From Tipula vernalis (Eukaryota; Arthropoda; Insecta; Diptera; Tipulidae): a DNA stretch of 64,000 nt. Under the pieces are notes generated by a model. It searched no databases. It saw only the letters and a list, made by a program, of their open reading frames with translations, and was not told where the DNA came from. The stretch lies in the NCBI GenBank assembly GCA_958295665.1, contig OY282560.1, positions 309,671,236 through 309,735,235 on the forward strand, given 5' to 3'. Made by a program: the position numbers and the translations under genes. This document shows, in pieces, positions 41,901 to 54,459 of the stretch (position 1 is the first letter of the stretch; each line of letters starts with the position of its first letter).

Positions 41901-42542
41901 ATGAAAATCAAGTATTAGTGATGTCTGGTCCCTTTTGTCGCTTTAACGCGAGATAGGGTTGGTTTTTATTGTTGTGCAGTTAACGTTTGTTCCGTGTGTG
42001 GTTAAAACACTGTCTGCTTCGCCCGACTATCTTAATTCTAACACCACGCAAAAAAAGTGAGGGGGATTTGACCAATCCGAAATTCGAGTAGTATATTACC
42101 AGAGAATATTGTTAATGATTTAGTAATTCTTCCTGGTGTTTGGTCATTTTTGTATTATTTATTGGTAAAATAGATGTGAAATTGAAAGAAAATAAAGAAC
42201 TACGTCACTGAAAAATAACAATTGGTTTCGTTTAGTTCGATGCACTGTGGCTACTGAATAAAATTTGCATGTATGCTAGTATAAATCGAATTCATTTTTT
42301 AACAATTTTATACACAAATTTGGTTTGAAGAAAACAAATTTTTCAAATGCAATTTCTCAGCCTTCTGCACTTCAATTTCACAGCAAGTTATACAGAACTA
42401 TCTTAATCCTCCCACATTTCAATTTCACCTGCTTGGGTTATTTGGAGTTACGAGAGCAATTGCGAGAAAACCCGAATACGTAAGCATTACGAGAATTCGA
42501 AAAGTCTTAGAAACTCATATAATGTTTACAAAATTGGCCAAC
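41901..42542. other. Spacer
   Basis: No recognised feature; it may include upstream parts of the Gypsy remnant that are too decayed to read. Confidence 0.35.
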
Positions 42543-43252
42543 AGCAGTCTGATTCTCTAAAAAATAAGATTGTGTCTAAATGGGTAAAGCAACCGTTTAC
42601 ACACTATTTCATAGTTCTCTAAAATTTGAAAACGATAAGTTGTAATATTCAAGTAAAATTACTGTCAAAAGTTTACCACAATTTTTGTATCTTGGGAAAA
42701 GTATTTTGTGTGCGCGTTTTTGAGTGCATTGGGAAAAAATACGAAAAAACCAAAAATTATTGATGTTGAGGAACCGATGCGTGGCTCCATTGATGTAGTG
42801 CGAGATACGAAATTGATCAGAAGCAGATAAGGTGATGACAAAATCAGTTGGCTCTTTGAGAAACCTGTTGACAGTAAAATGTTTGGTAATTTTTCAACAT
42901 AAAAACTAACGGGATATTCATTTCGAAATGCTTGCAAAAAGGTTATCTGATCTATGTCTCGTTTTTCTATAGAGAAATTAGCAAATAATTTACTGTCGAC
43001 AAGTTTCAAATTTCCACATTCATTTAACAAATCATAAACAAATTGATGAAACCGATTACATAAACACACAAATTTGTAAAAGAGATGTCATAAAAACAAA
43101 TTTGACACTTGTGCTGAATTGCTCAGTGATAAAGTTTACGGATGAATATACAATTTTTAAATAAATAATTTTGTGTAAACTTTAGTTGTGTAAGACTTTA
43201 CACTTTTTCCTATTTACACATTATCCTATTTTTTTAGAGAATCAGGCTGCAG
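42543..43252. mobile_element. Foldback-like DNA element with long imperfect inverted repeats
   Basis: The ends GCAGTCTGATTCTCTAAAAA (42544) and, reversed, GCAGCCTGATTCTCTAAAAA (ending 43251) match over roughly 20-25 bp and more loosely further in. Inside, 42865-42915 (around GTTGACAGTAAAATGTTTGG) is an inverted counterpart of 42965-43010 (around GTCGACAGTAAATTATTTGC), so much of the element is palindromic. A 134-codon minus frame (42665-43069) overlaps it; it has no recognised domain and similar phrases appear on both strands. No clear target duplication. Confidence 0.6.
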
Positions 43253-43295
43253 GGGTCCCAGTTATAGAATTTGGTGTTTTTATATATTTAGGGAT

Positions 43296-43346
43296 TAATT
43301 ACCAATTTTCTATAATTATAAAAGAAAAGCAGAAAATTGGTAATTA
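43296..43346. repeat. Hairpin with perfect 16-bp stem
   Basis: TAATTACCAATTTTCT at 43296-43311 and its exact reverse complement at 43331-43346, with a 19-nt loop. Confidence 0.8.
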
Positions 43347-43852
43347 AAAATCACTTACACAAGAATAGAGCTGTTGAAAATGTGACGAAGAAAAATTATA
43401 CGGGATTTTGGCTGTATTATTATAATTCGCTAATACAACCTGTACACAATACATTTTATATATAGATTGTAAAATTGTGGTGCAATCATTCCAGTAGCCA
43501 AGATCTGATTAGAGGATTGATTTTTTCATAATCATAGGCTCATCAGTTCGAAACTAGATTAAATTCTCTTACAATTGTCAGAAAATATTAACTTTACAGT
43601 TTCTCGAATTTTGGCATTTAACTGCGCCAAATGTTACCAAATTATAGAGGTATATCGCGATTTTTCCTATTTAATGTGATTTTTCGAAGTTTTTAAGTGC
43701 ATTCAACTGAGACTGCGCCCATCTAGCAATTTTTCTTTTAAATACAAATTTTTATGTTTCTAATAAAATTCTCTTTTGTTGGGGTCGTGTATCCCAATGG
43801 TTAGTCCCATAATTAATTAAACCTATTTACTAATTTTAATTTGGTAAGTTCA

Positions 43853-46165
43853 CTAGGTCAAGTGGCCTTGTTTTTTTGATTCGTCTTTCAAAATAGGGTG
43901 ATCTATCATATGGTGAATATAGGGGTTTCCATGATCCTGGAGCCTTATTTCGTATTTTGTGGAATAGATTTTTATTTTATCTTTGATGTATTCCATCCGT
44001 AGGACCCTGTGAAGGTCCTCATTCCTTGTGTACCACGGAGTATTAACGATGCTACGAATAACCGTGTTTTGAAACGTCTGTATCATTTTGGCGTTTGTTT
44101 GCTTGGTACATCCCCAGAGTTGCATACCGTAGGTCCATGTCGGCTTCAGAATTTGCCGATATAGCAGCAGCTTGTTGTAAATTGTGAGCTCAGAGCCTCT
44201 ACCTATGAGCCAATATATTTTTTTGAACTTTATGTTAAGTTCTTCTTTTTTCTTTTTGACATGCTCTCTCCACTTGAGCTTGGCATCGAGAATCATGCTG
44301 TATTTGCATATGACACATGACATGTGCTTTGTCCAGTTACAAACCGCATTCGTCATCCTCTGTAGTTTGCTCGTTGCATCAGCGACATTACTTCCAACCG
44401 CCATAATTGCTGTGTTATCTGCAGAGGTGGCTATGGTTCCTTCATTTGTGGTTGGTATGTCCCTGACAGAGGAACAGGACACCGGTAGAGTTTTTATTTA
44501 GCCCGGACTATTCATCCTCACATTTCAATTAGATAAATAAGATATTAGTATGGCACAGAATTGCCTCGGCAGAACTCTACGCAACTTCTATTCCAGACCA
44601 CTATGCCAAACTTTATCGAATGCTCGCGCGACGTCCAGGAAGATGCTTGAGCATATTTTTTTACGTTCTGAAGTTCTTTCAATTATGTTTGTGATTCTAT
44701 GCAGTTGTTCAATTGTAGAGTGCTTTTCTCTGAATCCAAATTGATGTGGAGGAATTAGTTGTCGGTCCTCAATTATTGCTTAAAGAGAATCTTTAGTAAT
44801 AATTCTTCAAAGAGTTTTGACATAATTAGCAGCAAAGAAATTGGCCTGTATGATTTTTTATTATTAGGTGATTTATCTGGTTTTGGTATCATGATTACTT
44901 CTGCTACTTTACATTGATGTGGAACATATTTTAACCGAAGAGTCGCATTGATTACGTGTAATAGCTTACGAAATCCTTTGTCAGGTAGTGCCTTGATAAT
45001 TTGGCACGTAATCAAGTCGTACCCTGGGGCTTTTGTAACATTCATGTTACTTTTCACTTCTTCCTTTAATTCTGTGAGAGTTACAGGCCGTATGTCAAGC
45101 TCATCTAACTTGTGAATTGACATTATATTTTCATTGGCATCCTGTCTTGGTGGTGGTTTGAAGGTTTCCTGGAAATATTCCGCAAACAGATCAGCCTTCT
45201 ATTTGTGACCTCTTGCCCAGGTCCGATCATCATTTTTAAGTGGAGGCACTTGCATTTTGGGTCTTTTGCCCATCGTCGCCTTCCACACTGAGTAATCAGA
45301 ATTTTTCAGTTAGGATAACTAGATATCTGTTGATTGATTCATTTTTAACTTCTTTAAGAAGGGATTTGCTATGTGTGCGTCCTTTTTCTCTTACCAACTC
45401 TCTAACTTCCATTGTGTAGGATATGTTAAGCATTTTCTTATTTTGTATAATGAGGGTGCTTGCCAAAGCAGCATAGTGAAATATTTCATTGAGTTGTTCC
45501 AGCTCGTCTTCCAACTGGCCAAAATTTCCTATCGCTAGCTGGAGATTGATTTTTTCCTCCACTAATTCACGAAAGAGATCGCAGTTGGTTTTTGAATTTG
45601 TTAATCCGGGTGCACTTTCCCTTTGAATTATCGTTTCACTGACTGCCATGATAATCGGTGAGTGACCCGATACTAAAGAAATACTGTTTTCAATGTGAGT
45701 ATAGTTCTGAGATATACCTCTTGCTACACAAAAGTCTTTTAGGTCCGGTGTCTTAGCCTCGTCACTGGGCCAGTATGTTGGTGAAGCACCAACAGAAGAG
45801 TAAAATTCACATTTTGAATTTTTTACCCTTTGACGTCGAAAGTCTAGATCCCAAATAGGTGTTTTTCGCATTAAAGTCACCTCCAATAATAAAATCACAT
45901 CCTAGCAATTTGAATAGTTTATTGTAGTCCCCCCTTTTCAAGTTATGCCTGGGAGTACAGTATATTGCAGAGACAGTAAGCTGTCTGTGTTTAATGGGAA
46001 TCCTTATAGTAGTGACTTGCATTGTTTCTTCTTCAATTTTTGTTTCTACATGATGTTTTATATTTTCTTTTATTAGTAATGCAGAACCACCTTTTGCTGT
46101 TTCCGCTGGATGAATGGATTGATATAAGTTATACATTTTGCGAAATATATTCAAGATTTTCAATA
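43853..46165 (-). pseudogene. Jockey-type LINE ORF2 remnant, 5' truncated
   Basis: Minus-strand order, high to low: endonuclease middle (HPAETAKGGSALLIKENIKH, then GCDFIIGGDFNAKNTYLG; 46163-45807) and its C-terminal part (45898-45296). Next, after a gap, the RT start (KAPGYDLITCQIIKALPDKG, then SYRPISLLLIMSKLFEELLL; 45123-44773). RT fingers and palm follow (QFGFREKHSTIEQLHRITNI and IFLDVARAFDKVWH; 44750-44570). Then the damaged catalytic region SADNTAIMAVG, where FADDT is normal, so one catalytic Asp is lost. The thumb and tail (YGMQLWGCTKQ, WYTRNEDLHRVLRMEYIKD) end at 43853. There are at least four frame changes, plus stops. The endonuclease N-terminus and ORF1 are absent. Confidence 0.88.
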
Positions 46166-46189
46166 TTAATCGAATTTGTTTGAATTTCA

Positions 46190-46750
46190 GGTATTTTAAG
46201 GAGAAATATGTTTTTTGGGTTTTGAATCGCTTAACTTGAGATTTTTGACGATTATTCTATGACTCTCAGTTTAGTCAAGATTTTCGGGCATATTCGAAAT
46301 TTTTTGAGAATATCGAGGTTAAATTTTAGATAATTTGAGATTATTCGAGCTTTTCGAGTTGATTCGAGTCTATTCGAGTTTCTCGATATTACTCTAAATT
46401 TGAGCTCTAGATGCGACATGTTACCGAATTATAGTAATACGAGTGCATCGATATTTTCGATATTTTAAGGGATTTTCGAAGTTTTTTGAGATTATTGCGA
46501 TATGACTCAAATTTTACTTGGATTTGAATTAAGCATGAGTTGGGTGATATTACGAGATGCGATTCTCAAAATTCGAAATTTTTGGATTAATCTAGATTTC
46601 CGAAATTGAACGTTGGCATCAAAGTTCTTATAGCAAGTTATTCGAAATTCCTAATGATTTCTTAATTTTTTTAATAGTATTCCAGGATTCTAAGTTTATT
46701 CGAAATTTTTCGGGTATATCTCGAACTTCTTGTGAATAATCATGTTTTTC
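46190..46750. repeat. Degenerate repeats of TTCGAGATTATTCGAG type
   Basis: Phrases such as TCGAG, GAGATTATTCGA and GATTTTCGA recur about every 15-20 bases, densest at 46290-46395. Likely a decayed simple or satellite repeat. Confidence 0.5.
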
Positions 46751-46919
46751 AATATTGCTGGATATTTGCAGAGGGAGGATGGAAACGCCGGTAAGGCTAT
46801 TCAGATATTTTTCCAGTTCCTTTTGGAAAATGCATTCCATTTTATTTACAACTACTTTTATGTATAGAATCAAATATTTTAATTTGTTCTCTAACTATCA
46901 ACTTGATCGATTCTAGATT
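46751..46919. other. Short spacer
   Basis: No recognised feature. Confidence 0.3.
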
Positions 46920-46937
46920 CCCCCCCCCCCCCCCCCC
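46920..46937. repeat. Poly(C) tract, 18 bases
   Basis: Eighteen C followed directly by eight A. Unusual in such AT-rich DNA, and a likely place for assembly-length error. Confidence 0.9.
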
Positions 46938-46944
46938 AAAAAAA

Positions 46945-49900
46945 ACCAGCCAAAAAAGTAAAGTTGTTGCTGGATCAATAATTTTGGTTTTTGATCACTT
47001 AATCATTTTAAACTTCAGTGTTTAGTTTATTTTTGATATTGAATATTAAACAAAAGTCGCGGGGGCTTCTTAATATTAATAAAACAAGGTTTTGTTCGAA
47101 TAAATACAACCTAACATATAATATTCTCGCTTGCATGCACAATTCAAATTGCTTTCTTCTGCATTTAAACAGTCAATATACATTTTTACATGTGTGTGAC
47201 GTAGGAAAATGCAAATGGAAAAGGTATGATGTCTAAAAATTGTTGAAAATTTTTTTATTGGAAAGAAAATGAAGAGAAAAAGAGGATGACCGATTGGTTA
47301 TGGTTTGCTTAAGGAGTTAATGGGGAAATAAGCAAAACACGATTTTGATTTGCGATTTTATTTTGAATTGTAAAATTCAAATTTGTTTATCATGCAATGC
47401 ATGTATTGTATTCAAGTGCAGCCGCCTCTGGTCATATCTCATATGTTTTTTTTGCCTTTGAAAGTAAGAAATATGTAGCGGGGAAGAATCCTTAGAATAT
47501 GGTCTAGTTTATTGTTTCGAATTGCTTTATTTCAATCGCTAATATTCTGCATCTGCTGAGTGAATATTTTACAGTTTTCACTATCCCCGCAGAGTGTGTT
47601 AGCACCTAAAACATTTTTAACGTAAATATTGTGCAAGCTGTGGTTTGTACTGTTAAATTAAATTAAAATCGGTGCAGTTTCCAGCACAACTTTGCTTTTA
47701 GCACAAAAAATTGTCAACATTTTATCAGAAGGCAATTCTGCAGCAAACTAAATTGCTCAGAATACATTTGTGTCAATTACACAGTCAATTAACTATGGAA
47801 GCAAATTATTCTCGGTTCATTCCTCTCAAAAAACTGACCGGACATCACAAATAAAGCAAAAACGATCAATTTTGACAAAGAACTTTTAGGTTTTCGGTTC
47901 ACCTTTAAAGGAACTGTCAAGTTCTTTGTATTAAATTTATTAGTTCAATCTGTTCTCACGAAGGACATAAAAAGTTGGTGCAATTCAAGTTCCTTCCATA
48001 GAAACATAGAATTTTTAGCTCCATACGGAAGATCGTTTTATTACGCAAACTAAACACAAAAGGGAGATTAAGTGTGGAAGAAAAATATTTACCAAATTCT
48101 CTTGATATTCAGAACGAATTGATATGATCGACGCATCGCCCTAAATGGATTCCAGATTACTAAAGTAAGTTTCTCTAGCTCCTTTAGCTTTTTCAGAATA
48201 CTTACAGTAATTTGAGCCAATTTACTAATTAAAAGTGAAATATAAAGACAAATTTTAAGGATAATCTGAAATTTTTAGGATTCGAAAAATTGTTGAAGCC
48301 TATTTGCACCATATCGTAATGGACTGTAATAACGTTAGTGAGAACTCTTTTTTTTGCCACAACAGTTATTCGTTTCTCAAAGGCAACGAATGCGTGCGGC
48401 TTAGTATTTATTTATTTTATTTATCACCGTTCCCATGAAATTGGACGAAAGAATTAATATGTTTCAAGTTGTCCGATCGAAATTAAACTAAAATCCAATG
48501 AATAGTCCGAATTAAGCGATTTTTAAATCGTAAAAAATATGATTTCAATTAAAACTGCAATTAAATTAAAACAGCAAATTAATTAAATTAAATTTTATAC
48601 AATAATTTTTCTTGTGCTCATCAAAACGACAATAAAATGTCGTTACTCAAGATTATTGTCGTCTTATATAAGCTGTACACATATGGGACGTGTTATTTAG
48701 ATTTTATTTTAGATGCAAGATAGCTTATTTATCATTTGGATAATTGGAAATAAATAACAAAATTGATTGTTATTATATTTTCGAGATATAAAATATAAAG
48801 AAAGTGTGTTGTTAACCTTATACGATATACTTTGTATAGATAATGACATTTTTATGAATGAAATTTTTCAAATAAAGTAAAAAATATTTTTGCAATTAAG
48901 CGAAGCTAGGAAATTGCCATTCATAAAAAAGCTATTTTTATGTATTGCTCGATTTGGATGTTTACATAAAAACCATCTATTTATGAAACTATTTGATGAT
49001 GGCTGAAGTAAGAAAACATATTTAATGTAACCGTATCCGGTGAGTGTGTGTGTGTGTATGCAGCGTAATAGATCCCGCGCTTCGTTATTAAATAATAATC
49101 ATACAAATCCATTGTCTTGTAAATTTCTACAAATAATATTGTTTTTGTTATTGTCTTCTTATTCGTCGTTGTCGTCTTATTGAGTTTATAAAATTTAATT
49201 TAAATGCAAGCGCGTGGATGGACAAATGTACGTACTCATACATAATATAGTAATTACAGTGAGGGAACAAATGAAAATGTCAACTCGGTTCCAGTCTACC
49301 ATTCTATTGTTATAATTATTTCCTTTACTGTACACATACAAAACATGTAGACATACATAAATAAATAAAAAACATTTTTTTTTAAATATTTAATTAAAAT
49401 GAGTTATGTTTATTTTATATGATTACTATTTTTATTATTAATAAATGCATTTTTATTTAAAAAAGAATAAGTCATACACTCGCCGTCTAAGTGGTAAATT
49501 GATGAGGGTGTTAAAATTTTTTTTAAGTTTTATTTTTAACAGACAAATTGTCTCGTTTCGATATTTGTATAATAAATTGAAATTGATTGGGAGATGGAAA
49601 ATGAATGGTGGTGAGACTAAATATTTATTTTAGTGTACTGGATGCTGGGGGATGGTTTACGAATTTATTTATTATTTTTATTTATGCATTTATGCAAATT
49701 TTGTTTACTAATACTATTAATAATAATTGGTTTAACCAATAAATGGTAATTCATTTCAAATTTACATACTAAACCCCTTTCCGAAACTTATACTTATTTC
49801 ATATTTATTGACTTATTTGCCGCCATCTTAAATATTTAACTTATTTTATATATTTTAACAACAACGCATTTAATTTTCAACTACTAAATAATTTTTAATT

Positions 49901-50499
49901 AAAAACTCAATTTCTGCATAATATGCAATGAAATTAACAGAATTTTAGTTTTCATTTTACATTTTTTTGTTTGTAAGAACATAATTATTTTAAGTTACCT
50001 CGCCAACAACCTTATTTGAATAAGTATGTCTAAATAAATAAGTATAACTTTCGGAATCTCTTTTTTATGTCGAGGAATTTTATCCACAAAGATTTTATTA
50101 CTTAAAACTCACTTAAAATTAATTTTGAGCAATAATTAATCGATTAATTAATCTATTCATCTGGTCATTTTTGTCCATTTGATCGTAGGATACATACTTT
50201 TCTAGTCTGGCACAAGGATGACTGGATATGTAGGTTAGCTTAAATTTCGCAAGTAGAACAAAACAAGAAGGTCACTGCAACTTATGCAAATTTGAGCTTA
50301 TTTTCATTTATTATGAATTTAAATTATTTGCTTTTTAGCTCAATATTTAAAAATTTGTATTAAAAAATTAATCAAAAAATGCAAATATTGAGCTAGAAAT
50401 TAAATAATTGTTTTATTATTTATAGGCTTAGGATTCTTAGGTAAAAAAATATTTTTTTTGGGAAATCCATACATATAGTATATCCATATACGAGTACTA
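46945..50499. other. AT-rich spacer without recognised genes
   Basis: Long stretch with no coding motif. A short (GT)n run lies at 49044-49057. Confidence 0.45.
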
Positions 50500-51560
50500 T
50501 ATATTTTTAAATATTTCCACTTATTTTATGTTTTGCCACACACATATTTTATGGTTTATTCCAAATATTTTTAATTTTTCTTCAAGAATAACGTAATTCG
50601 ACTTTCATACCTTAAAATTTGGTACATCAAAAACATTTTATAAGCCAAATTTTAAATTTAGGCCAACAAAAATTTTTTTTAGAAGTTAAAAAAGTTTTAC
50701 TTTGGCCTTATCTCCGCTCAGTTAGATCAATAAATTAAGAACAAAATAAACGTCAAATGTTTACATGCATTTCCAAATTTGGCCCTAATCAAATAAATGT
50801 TGTAACATTTGTTTGATTAGGGCAAAATATGGAAATGTATGTAAAATAATTTATCGGAATTTAAATGAATCAAACAAGCGTTAAAATTCCTTAACTATAA
50901 AAACGTAGTAAATGCAATTCTAATCCACTTATGCACTTGAGCAACAGTTTTATTGCTATTTATATTCAAAATGGGCTCGAACGAAAACTAGTTTTTAATC
51001 CGAAAGGTTCCAAGTTATTATATGTTTGAGGGAAATGTTGAATGTAAATTTGATTATTAAGTTTCAATTAATGCATTATTTGGCCAAAAATGGTAGATTA
51101 GAAATCGATTTCGAATTACAATTGAAAGACGATGGATTTGACAAAAAAATAGAGGGAAATCTAAATGTAACAAAAATAGTTTCAATTCTGAATTGGACGT
51201 AATGATTGTGAATGAAATTTTAAGTAGAATAATTAGGTAAAATTTTAAATTTAATTTAAAAATAAAAAAAATCAGAATTCAAACATGAATTTTAGTAAAA
51301 TGTTGAGTGCCATTTACATAAGAAAAGTCCAACATACGTTTGTGAATTTCAACATATCGAATATAAAATCAGAATTTCGAGCAAAAATCTGAACGAGAAT
51401 TTGAATTCCCAAATGAAATTGAATAAATTTTTGAGCAGAAACTTAAATTTGATTTAAAAATTTAAAATTGAATTAGAATTAGAAACTATTGATTTGAACA
51501 TCTTTTGTTTAATATGAATCAAAAGTTAATCGTAGTTTTCGGTAAATTAGCTTTAAACTT
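50500..51560 (-). repeat. AT-rich non-coding repeat, copy 2 (inverted relative to 1-1840)
   Basis: 50500-50757 and about 51270-51560 align, reversed, with about 1540-1830 and 1200-1430. The middle, about 50758-51270, has no partner in copy 1, and copy 1 has about 100 bp there with no partner in copy 2. No coding frame. Confidence 0.65.
50758..50845. repeat. Strong hairpin, about 43-bp arms, 2-nt loop
   Basis: 50758-50801 and 50804-50845 are reverse complements with about four mismatches. The right half reads AACATTTGTTTGATTAGGGC from the centre outward. It lies exactly at the edge of the part of copy 2 that is absent from copy 1, so it may be an element end. Confidence 0.85.
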
Positions 51561-53105
51561 AAGTTCGGAACCTCCGGACTGCCTTTAATAACAGTTTTAG
51601 TGAATTTTAAAAATTTAGTTAAAATAAATAATTAAAAAATTTTTATTTAGAGCAGGGTAAAACCAGATTTGAACAAAGTTTGGACTAAAAATTTAGTTTT
51701 AATCAAAATATATTTAAAAGTAGTTTAAAAGTTGAGTTTATATTTCGAATTAGACTGACAAGAGAAATATTAAGTCACAATTATAAAATAGATTTGAGCA
51801 AAATTTTATGTTTAGTGAGGGGCCAAATTCTGAGAAAGAGTTGGTTTTGAATTCCAAAATTTTTGTTGCAATTAGATAGAAATGTTGTGAGATTTTGAAT
51901 ACAAATAGGCTAAGTTCCAAATTCGATTTGATAAAATTGACGGAGGAATTGAGTTATAATTTTGAGTGGAATTTAAAATACAAAATTTACAGTTCGATTT
52001 CAGTTTGCATTTTAAAATGATACGAGAAGTGTAATTTTGATATTCCAAACTAAATTTTAATTGAAGTTGGTAAAAATTACAATACGAAACATGATTTCAA
52101 TAAAATAACAAAATTATTTAGTATCAGCACGATGTATAAAAGAATATGAATTCTAAACTGTAATTTAATATAATCTTGATGGCAATTTAAATTAAAAATT
52201 AAGTTTGAATTACAATTTGAATTGAGCAAAAATATGAGAGTTATTTAGTTGTTTATTTTAAGAGAAGACGTCAAACTCTGGCTTCAACATGCTGTTTTTT
52301 GGGTGACATAGGCATATACCTAGGATTACAAGTTACCTAAAATTTTCCGAGTAATTTGAAATTGACAAATCCTATGAGGTCGTCGAGAAATTTAAATCTT
52401 CTGAAGATAATGGCATAACGCATATAAAAAGTAAATGTTCGGGTTACAGAATCTGCAACGGTCTGCAGGAGACGTTCCGATCCTTTCTAGATGGCCATTA
52501 AAAAGACCATGCCCTGTAGGATTTTATAAATTGCTCATTTATTTTACGTGTTTCTTTTACAGGTGCGTAATGTTTATAGCTTAAGTATTTTTTGGCTTGT
52601 CTCATCCCCACGAAGGACTACAAGGACAATTTCTTGCGTTTCTATTCCCAATTCCTAATCCAAGTGATACTTAGACTCGGAACCAAGAAAGGTGCAGTTT
52701 GCATCGTTTCCTTTAATAGCAGAATGACTCGAATACTAGAAATGGTTGATATTATTCCCTTTACAAACTGAAGCTTTCAAGGCTATTAACACTGCCAGGC
52801 TACCGAGATTATATAAAACATGGTTCGTGAAGCACACATATCTTCGTGACCAAGCCAGATTTTCACCACAATGGTGCCCATAGTTGTTTTTCACCAATCA
52901 GTCATCATAAAGTCATCTGTCGTCAGTATCATAAAGAGGCATGGCGAGCTAGGGAGTTCTTCACTAGCCCCATCTCAGGTAACCTAATAGCGGAGTTCAT
53001 CCGACAATCAGTTGTTTTAAACAATATATCTGCTTCTCCAAATTCAATTTGTCTAGTGGTTTTGATTTGGGCTGTTATTTTTAGGTTCGTAGCTCTTGAA
53101 CGAAC
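51561..53105. other. AT-rich spacer, degenerate AAATTT phrases then less AT-rich DNA
   Basis: Up to about 52250 the sequence resembles the degenerate phrases of 1-1200. From 52440 to 53105 base composition is more balanced, and it may contain decayed LINE sequence I could not assign. Confidence 0.4.
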
Positions 53106-53425
53106 TATCTTTCTTATGTAGAGCCCCAGTCACCTCTCAAGGGCAGTTATAGGACATGTGCTCGTTGCTTCCTCTACTCCTATACAGCTTAGTCTTGCGA
53201 TTTTATTCAGTGTTAGCCGCCTATAAGAGATTATTGGTCTTATGATGGTTTGGTAAAGCCAAACAATTATTTGTGGGCTTTAGCCCCTCGTTTTGCCAAT
53301 CATTCTTTGACAAGCCAAGTAAGCTTGCGTTAGTATGCCAATTTTTGGTCAAGTATAATTCCCAGATATTTAACTTCCGTCACCATTTTGAGCGTTTCTC
53401 CATTTAAAAAGTCCACAACCGTGCA
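53106..53425 (-). pseudogene. LINE RT thumb/connection remnant
   Basis: Minus strand reads VVDFLNGETLKMVTEVKYLG with IILDQKLAY (53330-53420). Across a frame change it continues as CQRMIGKTRG, IIVWLYQTIIRPIIS, LNKIARLSCIGVEEATSTCP and ITALER. This is the region after the RT palm in LINEs related to the intact one at 30.8-36.2 kb, where the equivalent reads SNEVKYLGVVLDKKLTW. Only about 100 residues can be read, with stops. The rest is lost or unreadable. Confidence 0.75.
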
Positions 53426-53445
53426 AGGCTCACATACCAATGGTC

Positions 53446-53560
53446 GCCCTCCGTGGTACAATGAGTTCAGCTTTGATTTGCAACTTAGGTTCCGGGTTCG
53501 ACTCCCCTTGGTTGCAAGAAGAAATTTATCAAGATTTTGTATGTTTTGTATGTGAATACG
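53446..53560 (+). repeat. Possible tRNA-derived SINE head
   Basis: GGTTCGACTCC at 53495-53505 is a good RNA polymerase III B box. TGGTACAATGAG at 53454-53465, about 30 bp upstream, is a passable A box. The segment adjoins the LINE remnant. It does not fold as a clean cloverleaf, so I do not call a tRNA gene. Confidence 0.35.
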
Positions 53561-53649
53561 AGAGGTACTACCCTGCCGTTTAAAGGATCGTGCATAAAAC
53601 GAATGAAAATTCAATCAATTATGGGTAAAAATTGGTCGAATTTTCAAAC

Positions 53650-54455
53650 ACTACGTCGATTGCCGATTTTTTATTTTTAAATTTATGTTGATATTAAGAA
53701 TTTGTGAGAATTTTGCAACTAAATTTGCTCAAAATTTTCCCTAGATTTTTAATTTTAAATTTTTATTTGGATTTAATATTAGGTTATATTAATAAATTAA
53801 ATAATTTTTATTTGGTTTAGGGCTCTTTTTATTTCTCTTTTAATTAATTAAAGCTTTAGCTTTCGAACTCTATTCGAGTTCATTTTCAAAAGCGTAATGA
53901 AAAATATATCAAAAATTCCTTCTTTTATACATAAATCAAAAAATAAAGCAATCACAAATTTTTATTAAAACCGACTCTACGTCGCTCATATGTACGTCTT
54001 GTAACCAGTAGAAGCGATAAATTTAAATTACGTAAATCTTGTGAATCATCACTGAAGCTTTCAACTCTGCAATTATAATCTTCATAATACGTATTTTAGA
54101 CCTGAGATAAATATTCAGTGTTAGTTCTACAAGGCTAGAGTATATACATAGTAATGAAAGAATTTAAGGATCCCTGAAATATTTTGAAAGAAGTACGACA
54201 AGTTATGTAGATCGGTATGTTTATAAAAACGTAATTTCTGGCCAAGTAACCCTTTCTTTAATTTTATCCTGTTTAGTTAAAGGTTACTTGGTCAATGTTG
54301 TAAGTGAAGTCAAATTCATTAACTTTCTTAGTTATACATTTCTTGACATTCAGTGGTAGTTGATTTTCGAGAGACCTCTGAAGAACTCTTGAAGTAGGTT
54401 CAAAATCATTCGATATAAGATTTCATTAAATTTTACAAATTGTATTCTAATACTC
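53650..54455. other. AT-rich spacer
   Basis: No recognised feature. Confidence 0.4.
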
Positions 54456-54459
54456 AGGT

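Noticed and set aside
42665..43069. 134-codon minus-strand frame as a transposase
   Set aside because: No DDE or zinc motifs, and similar phrases read on the opposite strand because the region is an inverted repeat.
53495..53505. tRNA gene
   Set aside because: The B box is good, but acceptor and anticodon stems cannot be paired.
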